Program-made: the position numbers and the translations under genes | Part shown: piece by piece, positions 5,802-6,115 of the stretch | Layout of the letters: the number at the start of each line of letters is the position of its first letter | Position numbering within the stretch: position 1 is the first letter of the stretch | Origin: Chloroflexota bacterium | GTDB lineage: Bacteria; Chloroflexota; Dehalococcoidia; Lucifugimonadales; JACPCL1 | Assembly: GCA_016210375.1 (NCBI GenBank) | Contig: JACQUH010000004.1 | Span: forward strand, 1 to 6,115 | Direction of reading: 5' to 3' | Length of the DNA: 6,115 nucleotides | Notes under the pieces: model-generated | Database searches by the model: none | Told to the model about the DNA's origin: nothing | What the model saw: only the letters and a program-made list of their open reading frames with translations

Positions 5802-6115
5802 TCAAAGACGTGTCACTCGTTGCGCCAGATTCTGGATGTTTTTGGCTAGTGACTCAATGATGTCTGGCAGTATTGCTAGTTTGAATTGATACCCCCTTGT
5901 CATGCCCGACTGCACTGACGTTGCTCCTGTCAATCCTCCGCAAGCAGAAACAAACTCATCCAGCAGTCGCCCCAGCTCGACGTCATACCCTCCCTGTCCA
6001 GTATCATAGGCAATCGTGAGTTCAGTAAATCCTGCAAGTCCAGAAATACCCTCAGGGTATATATATGCAACGGATATAGGCTTCTTATTGGTAGGATTTC
6101 TGAGACGTACAGATA
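5802..6115 (-). CDS. C-terminal part of an unrecognised protein, cut by the window edge
   Basis: The minus-strand frame beginning at 6113 stays open for 103 codons to a TGA at 5802-5804, and its 5' part lies beyond the right edge. The translation is protein-like: SVRLRNPTNKKPISVAYIYP at the start, then ELTIAYDTGQGGYDVELGRL (31-50), DEFVSACGGLTGATS (52-66), YQFKLAILPDIIESLAKNIQ (75-94) and a basic end QRVTRL. It mixes predicted beta strands with a helix near the end, and has no membrane span. I do not recognise a family. Competing frames on this strand hit stops, which supports this one. Sampled GC is about 43-52%, the lowest of any gene here, so it may be an acquired gene. It is upstream of the aminotransferase on the same strand, but no functional link can be inferred. 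Confidence 0.7.
   Translation of the reverse strand, partial: SVRLRNPTNKKPISVAYIYPEGISGLAGFTELTIAYDTGQGGYDVELGRLLDEFVSACGGLTGATSVQSGMTRGYQFKLAILPDIIESLAKNIQNLAQRVTRL

Overview
The window is a GC-rich stretch of bacterial chromosome, accessory-to-ordinary in character, with one gene on the plus strand at the left and five on the minus strand. The protein set suggests an uncultured, possibly Chloroflexota-like lineage: a NAD(P)H-independent nitronate monooxygenase-type flavoprotein, a C5-pathway HemL, a VapC-type PIN protein and a PLP aminotransferase of the 'SHSKDLALPGERIGY' type. That assignment is only an impression from residue patterns. No rRNA or marker gene is present to prove it.

Layout, left to right. 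74-1036 (+) is an NMO/2-nitropropane dioxygenase-family TIM-barrel flavoprotein with a clear ribosome binding site and a substitution at the expected catalytic His. 1037-1194 is a structured gap between convergent genes. 1195-1896 (-) is a DUF5677-like helical protein. 1897-2057 is a gap with two small dyads. 2058-3338 (-) is hemL, glutamate-1-semialdehyde 2,1-aminomutase. 3416-3850 and 3822-4337 (-) overlap by 29 bases and form a two-gene unit: an upstream winged-helix-like protein of uncertain family followed by a PIN-domain ribonuclease. I read this as a candidate toxin-antitoxin-like pair. 4338-4544 is a short, relatively AT-rich gap with a 12-bp tandem repeat just in front of that pair. 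4545-5738 (-) is a class I/II PLP-dependent aminotransferase. 5802-6115 (-) is the C-terminal end of a gene that enters from beyond the right edge; it has no start codon in the window and is unrecognised.

Functionally this looks like three metabolic genes (flavoprotein oxygenase, tetrapyrrole precursor synthesis, amino-acid transamination) interleaved with less conserved genes of lower GC (DUF5677 protein, PIN pair, right-edge fragment). The minus-strand genes are separated by roughly 60-210 bases, except the overlapping PIN pair, so only that pair is convincingly an operon. No IS element, CRISPR array, tRNA or rRNA was found, and no gene-free stretch exceeds 300 bases. The most interesting element is the overlapping winged-helix-like/PIN pair with its repeat-bearing upstream region.
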